The notes under the pieces were generated by a model. It ran no database searches. It saw only the letters and a list, made by a program, of their open reading frames with translations, and was not told the origin of the DNA. DNA of 64,000 nt. Source: Anthopleura xanthogrammica. Lineage: Eukaryota > Cnidaria > Anthozoa > Actiniaria > Actiniidae. The stretch is taken from positions 14,708,082 to 14,772,081 of the forward strand of contig OZ025211.1 of the NCBI GenBank assembly GCA_964019055.1. The letters are read 5' to 3'. The position numbers and the translations under genes were made by a program. Within the stretch, counting starts at the first letter, position 1. Every line of letters starts with the position of its first letter. Shown piece after piece: positions 60,983-64,000 of this stretch.

Positions 60983-62250
60983 TCATTTTAACCCTAACAA
61001 TGAGGTTTTTTGCTGATGGGATGACTTTTTTGCCAAAAACACGACATTATTGCTGGTGAAAACAACGTATTGGCTGAAAACACGACGTTTTGGCTGATAA
61101 AATGAAGTTTTTGGTGAGAAAATGAGATTTTTCGTGAAAAAAGGTGTTTTTATCTGAACATTTTTTTTTGGCTGAGAATTTTCTTTTGCCGATAACACGA
61201 CGTTTTCACTGCTAAAAGCACATTTTGGGCGCGAACAGCACATTTGTGGTGAGAAAAAGAGTGTTTTGCTGAGAAAAAATCATTTTTGCTGAAAAAAGGT
61301 CATTTTAACCCTAACAATGAGGTTTTTTGCTGATGGGATGACTTTTTTGCCAAAAACACGACATTATTGCTGGTGAAAACAACGTATTGGCTGAAAACAC
61401 GACGTTTTGGCTGATAAAATGAAGTTTTTGGTGAGAAAATGAGATTTTTCGTGAAAAAAGGTGTTTTTATCTGAACATTTTTTTTTGGCTGAGAATTTTC
61501 TTTTGCCGATAACACGACGTTTTCACTGCTAAAAGCACATTTTGGGCGCGAACAGCACATTTGTGGTGAGAAAAAGAGTGTTTTGCTGAGAAAAAAGCAT
61601 TTTTGCTGAAAAAAGGTCATTTTAACCCTAACAATGAGGTTTTTTGCTGATGGGATGACTTTTATGCCAAAAACACGACATTATTGCTGGTGAAAACAAC
61701 GTATTGGCTGAAAACACGACGTTTTGGCTGATAAAATGAAGTTTTTGGTGAGAAAATGAGATTTTTCGTGAAAAAAGGTGTTTTTATCTGAACATTTTTT
61801 TTTGGCTGAGAATTTTCTTTTGCCGATAACACGACGTTTTCACTGCTAAAAGCACATTTTGGGCGCGAACAGCACATTTGTGGTGAGAAAAAGAGTGTTT
61901 TGCTGAGAAAAAATCATTTTTGCTGAAAAAAGGTCATTTTAACCCTAACAATGAGGTTTTTTGCTGATGGGATGACTTTTTTGCCAAAAACACGACATTA
62001 TTGCTGGTGAAAACAACGTATTGGCTGAAAACACGACGTTTTGGCTGATAAAATGAAGTTTTTGGTGAGAAAATGAGATTTTTGGTGAAAAAAGGTGTTT
62101 TTTGCTGAACATTTTTTTTTGGCTGAGAATTTTCTTTTGCCGATAACACGACGTTTTCACTGCTAAAAGCACATTTTGGGCGCGAACAGCACATTTGTGG
62201 TGAGAAAAAGAGTGTTTTGCTGAGAAAAAAGCATTTTTGCTGAAAAAAGG
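60983..62250 (+). repeat. Tetramer HOR, copy 1 (1268 bp)
   Basis: There are four units in order. The first has TTTTTCGTGAAAA, TTTTTATCTGAAC and AAAAATCATTTTT; the second has the first two variants only; the third has all three plus TTTATGCC; the fourth is consensus. TTTTTCGTG and ATCTGAAC are found nowhere else in the window except in the second copy. This is the cleanest higher-order unit in the window. Confidence 0.95.
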
Positions 62251-63519
62251 TCATTTTAACCCTAACAATGAGGTTTTTTGCTGATGGGATGACTTTTTTG
62301 CCAAAAACACGACATTATTGCTGGTGAAAACAACGTATTGGCTGAAAACACGACGTTTTGGCTGATAAAATGAAGTTTTTGGTGAGAAAATGAGATTTTT
62401 CGTGAAAAAAGGTGTTTTTATCTGAACATTTTTTTTTGGCTGAGAATTTTCTTTTGCCGATAACACGACGTTTTCACTGCTAAAAGCACATTTTGGGCGC
62501 GAACAGCACATTTGTGGTGAGAAAAAGAGTGTTTTGCTGAGAAAAAATCATTTTTGCTGAAAAAAAGGTCATTTTAACCCTAACAATGAGGTTTTTTGCT
62601 GATGGGATGACTTTTTTGCCAAAAACACGACATTATTGCTGGTGAAAACAACGTATTGGCTGAAAACACGACGTTTTGGCTGATAAAATGAAGTTTTTGG
62701 TGAGAAAATGAGATTTTTCGTGAAAAAAGGTGTTTTTATCTGAACATTTTTTTTTGGCTGAGAATTTTCTTTTGCCGATAACACGACGTTTTCACTGCTA
62801 AAAGCACATTTTGGGCGCGAACAGCACATTTGTGGTGAGAAAAAGAGTGTTTTGCTGAGAAAAAAGCATTTTTGCTGAAAAAAGGTCATTTTAACCCTAA
62901 CAATGAGGTTTTTTGCTGATGGGATGACTTTTATGCCAAAAACACGACATTATTGCTGGTGAAAACAACGTATTGGCTGAAAACACGACGTTTTGGCTGA
63001 TAAAATGAAGTTTTTGGTGAGAAAATGAGATTTTTCGTGAAAAAAGGTGTTTTTATCTGAACATTTTTTTTTGGCTGAGAATTTTCTTTTGCCGATAACA
63101 CGACGTTTTCACTGCTAAAAGCACATTTTGGGCGCGAACAGCACATTTGTGGTGAGAAAAAGAGTGTTTTGCTGAGAAAAAATCATTTTTGCTGAAAAAA
63201 GGTCATTTTAACCCTAACAATGAGGTTTTTTGCTGATGGGATGACTTTTTTGCCAAAAACACGACATTATTGCTGGTGAAAACAACGTATTGGCTGAAAA
63301 CACGACGTTTTGGCTGATAAAATGAAGTTTTTGGTGAGAAAATGAGATTTTTGGTGAAAAAAGGTGTTTTTTGCTGAACATTTTTTTTTGGCTGAGAATT
63401 TTCTTTTGCCGATAACACGACGTTTTCACTGCTAAAAGCACATTTTGGGCGCGAACAGCACATTTGTGGTGAGAAAAAGAGTGTTTTGCTGAGAAAAAAG
63501 CATTTTTGCTGAAAAAAGG
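62251..63519 (+). repeat. Tetramer HOR, copy 2 (1269 bp)
   Basis: This directly follows copy 1 and repeats all ten private variants in the same units. The only difference I see is one extra A before the marker at 62569 (GCTGAAAAAAAGG), which gives 1269 instead of 1268 bp. Near identity points to very recent duplication. Confidence 0.95.
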
Positions 63520-64000
63520 TCATTTTAACCCTAACAATGAGGTTTTTTGCTGATGGGATGACTTTTTTGCCAAAAACACGACATTATTGCTGGAGAAAAC
63601 AACGTATTGGCTGAAAACACGACGTTTTGGCTGATAAAATGAAGTTTTTGGTGAGAAAATGAGAGTTTTGGTGAAAAAAGGTGTTTTTTGCTGAACATTT
63701 TTTTTGGCTGAGAATTTTCTTTTGGCTGAGAATTTTCTTTTCCCGATAACACGACGTTTTCACTGCTAAAAGCACATTTTGGGCGCGAACAGCACATTTG
63801 TGGTGAGAAAAAGAGTGTTTTGCTGAGGAAAAAGCATTTTTGCTGAAAAAAGGTCATTTTAACCCTAACAATGAGGTTTTTTGCTGATGGGATGACTTTT
63901 TTTGCCAAAAACACGACATTATTGCTGGTGAAAACAACGTATTGGCTGAAAACACGACGTTTTGGCTGATAAAATGAAGTTTTTGGTGAGAAAATGAGAT
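63520..64000 (+). repeat. Zone 11: 18-bp-duplication unit and right-edge partial monomer
   Basis: The unit 63520-63853 (334 bp) matches 58429-58762 in the duplicated subunit 9, GAGAGTTTTGG, shortened T-run and GCTGAGGAAAAAG, and is likewise followed by a T7 unit (63854 on). It differs by CTGGAGAAAAC near 63590. The last partial unit stops inside subunit 6 at the window edge, so the tetramer block at 60983-63519 lies inserted within the older zone-9 type array. Confidence 0.9.

Larger units (their letters stand above)
1..64000 (+). repeat. Satellite array, 317-bp monomer, about 202 head-to-tail units
   Basis: The same 317-bp unit recurs from the first to the last base with no unique interruption and no inverted unit. 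The phase marker TCATTTTA occurs 203 times between 130 and 63854, mostly 317 or 318 bp apart; exceptions are 162, 315, 316, 319, 334, 335 and 337 bp. Most units differ from the consensus at zero to a few positions. I found no genes, tRNA, rRNA, transposon ends or CRISPR spacers in either strand. Such long, gene-free, homogenised arrays are typical of eukaryotic constitutive heterochromatin; chromosomal location cannot be told from the sequence. The family is not one I recognise. Confidence 0.98.

Noticed and set aside
61130..61146. CENP-B box-like sequence TTTCGTGAAAAAAGGTG in the tetramer units
   Set aside because: It has TTCG and the central A at the right spacing, but the CGGG part reads AGGT, so two essential positions fail. 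It is absent from the consensus monomer.
1..64000. CRISPR array
   Set aside because: Repeats are contiguous and near-identical throughout; there are no unique spacers, no leader and no cas genes. The 20-bp subunits are degenerate copies of each other, not repeat-spacer alternation.
1..64000. Plasmid iterons or a bacterial replication origin
   Set aside because: The repeat extends for 64 kb in nested layers without any rep gene or unique flank, far beyond the size of iteron clusters.

Overview
The whole 64 kb window is one uninterrupted tandem (satellite) array. I find no gene, RNA gene, transposon or unique sequence in it. The unit is 317 bp and AT-rich: a hand count of the consensus gives about 36% GC, with G 72, C 42, A 97 and T 106 on the + strand. 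Using the first T of TCATTTTA as phase marker, I count 203 markers, from 130 to 63854. That is 202 complete units, all in the same orientation, plus a partial unit at each window edge. The array therefore continues beyond both ends.

The repeat is built in nested layers. (1) A 16-fold series of degenerate subunits of about 20 bp, best represented by GCTGAAAACACGACGTTTTG, each with an A-tract in its left half and a T-tract in its right half. (2) Two diverged half-units of 8 subunits each (159 and 158 bp). (3) The 317-bp monomer. (4) Local higher-order repeats (HORs) of 1.5, 2, 3 and 4 monomers, recognised by shared private variants. Three units are shortened to 162 bp by an exact 155-bp deletion between equivalent subunits of the two halves. 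Several others carry a one-subunit gain or loss of 18 or 20 bp.

Layout: 1-3323 diverged units with a repeated dimer; 3324-9516 mosaic with three truncated units and a 479-bp 1.5-mer; 9517-13325 shuffled units sharing an ACATGTG variant; 13326-18079 increasingly uniform; 18080-24737 dimers of 634 bp; 24738-32360 HORs rich in 318-bp units; 32361-40921 mixed; 40922-52331 strongly homogenised; 52332-60982 units with a duplicated 18-bp subunit, partly as 4-mers of about 1286 bp; 60983-63519 a clean 1268/1269-bp tetramer twice; 63520-64000 return to the 18-bp-duplication type.

The source is most likely a eukaryotic heterochromatic block (centromeric, pericentromeric or subtelomeric). The reasons are array length, nested repeat structure, a monomer close to twice a nucleosome repeat, and absence of genes. 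I do not recognise the satellite family or species. Each monomer holds one apparently invariant TTAGGGTTA on the minus strand, matching the vertebrate-type telomere repeat and the TRF1/TRF2 half-site YTAGGGTTR. This is suggestive, but does not prove the lineage. The many minus-strand open frames (75-424 codons) are by-products of the repeat and are not annotated as genes.
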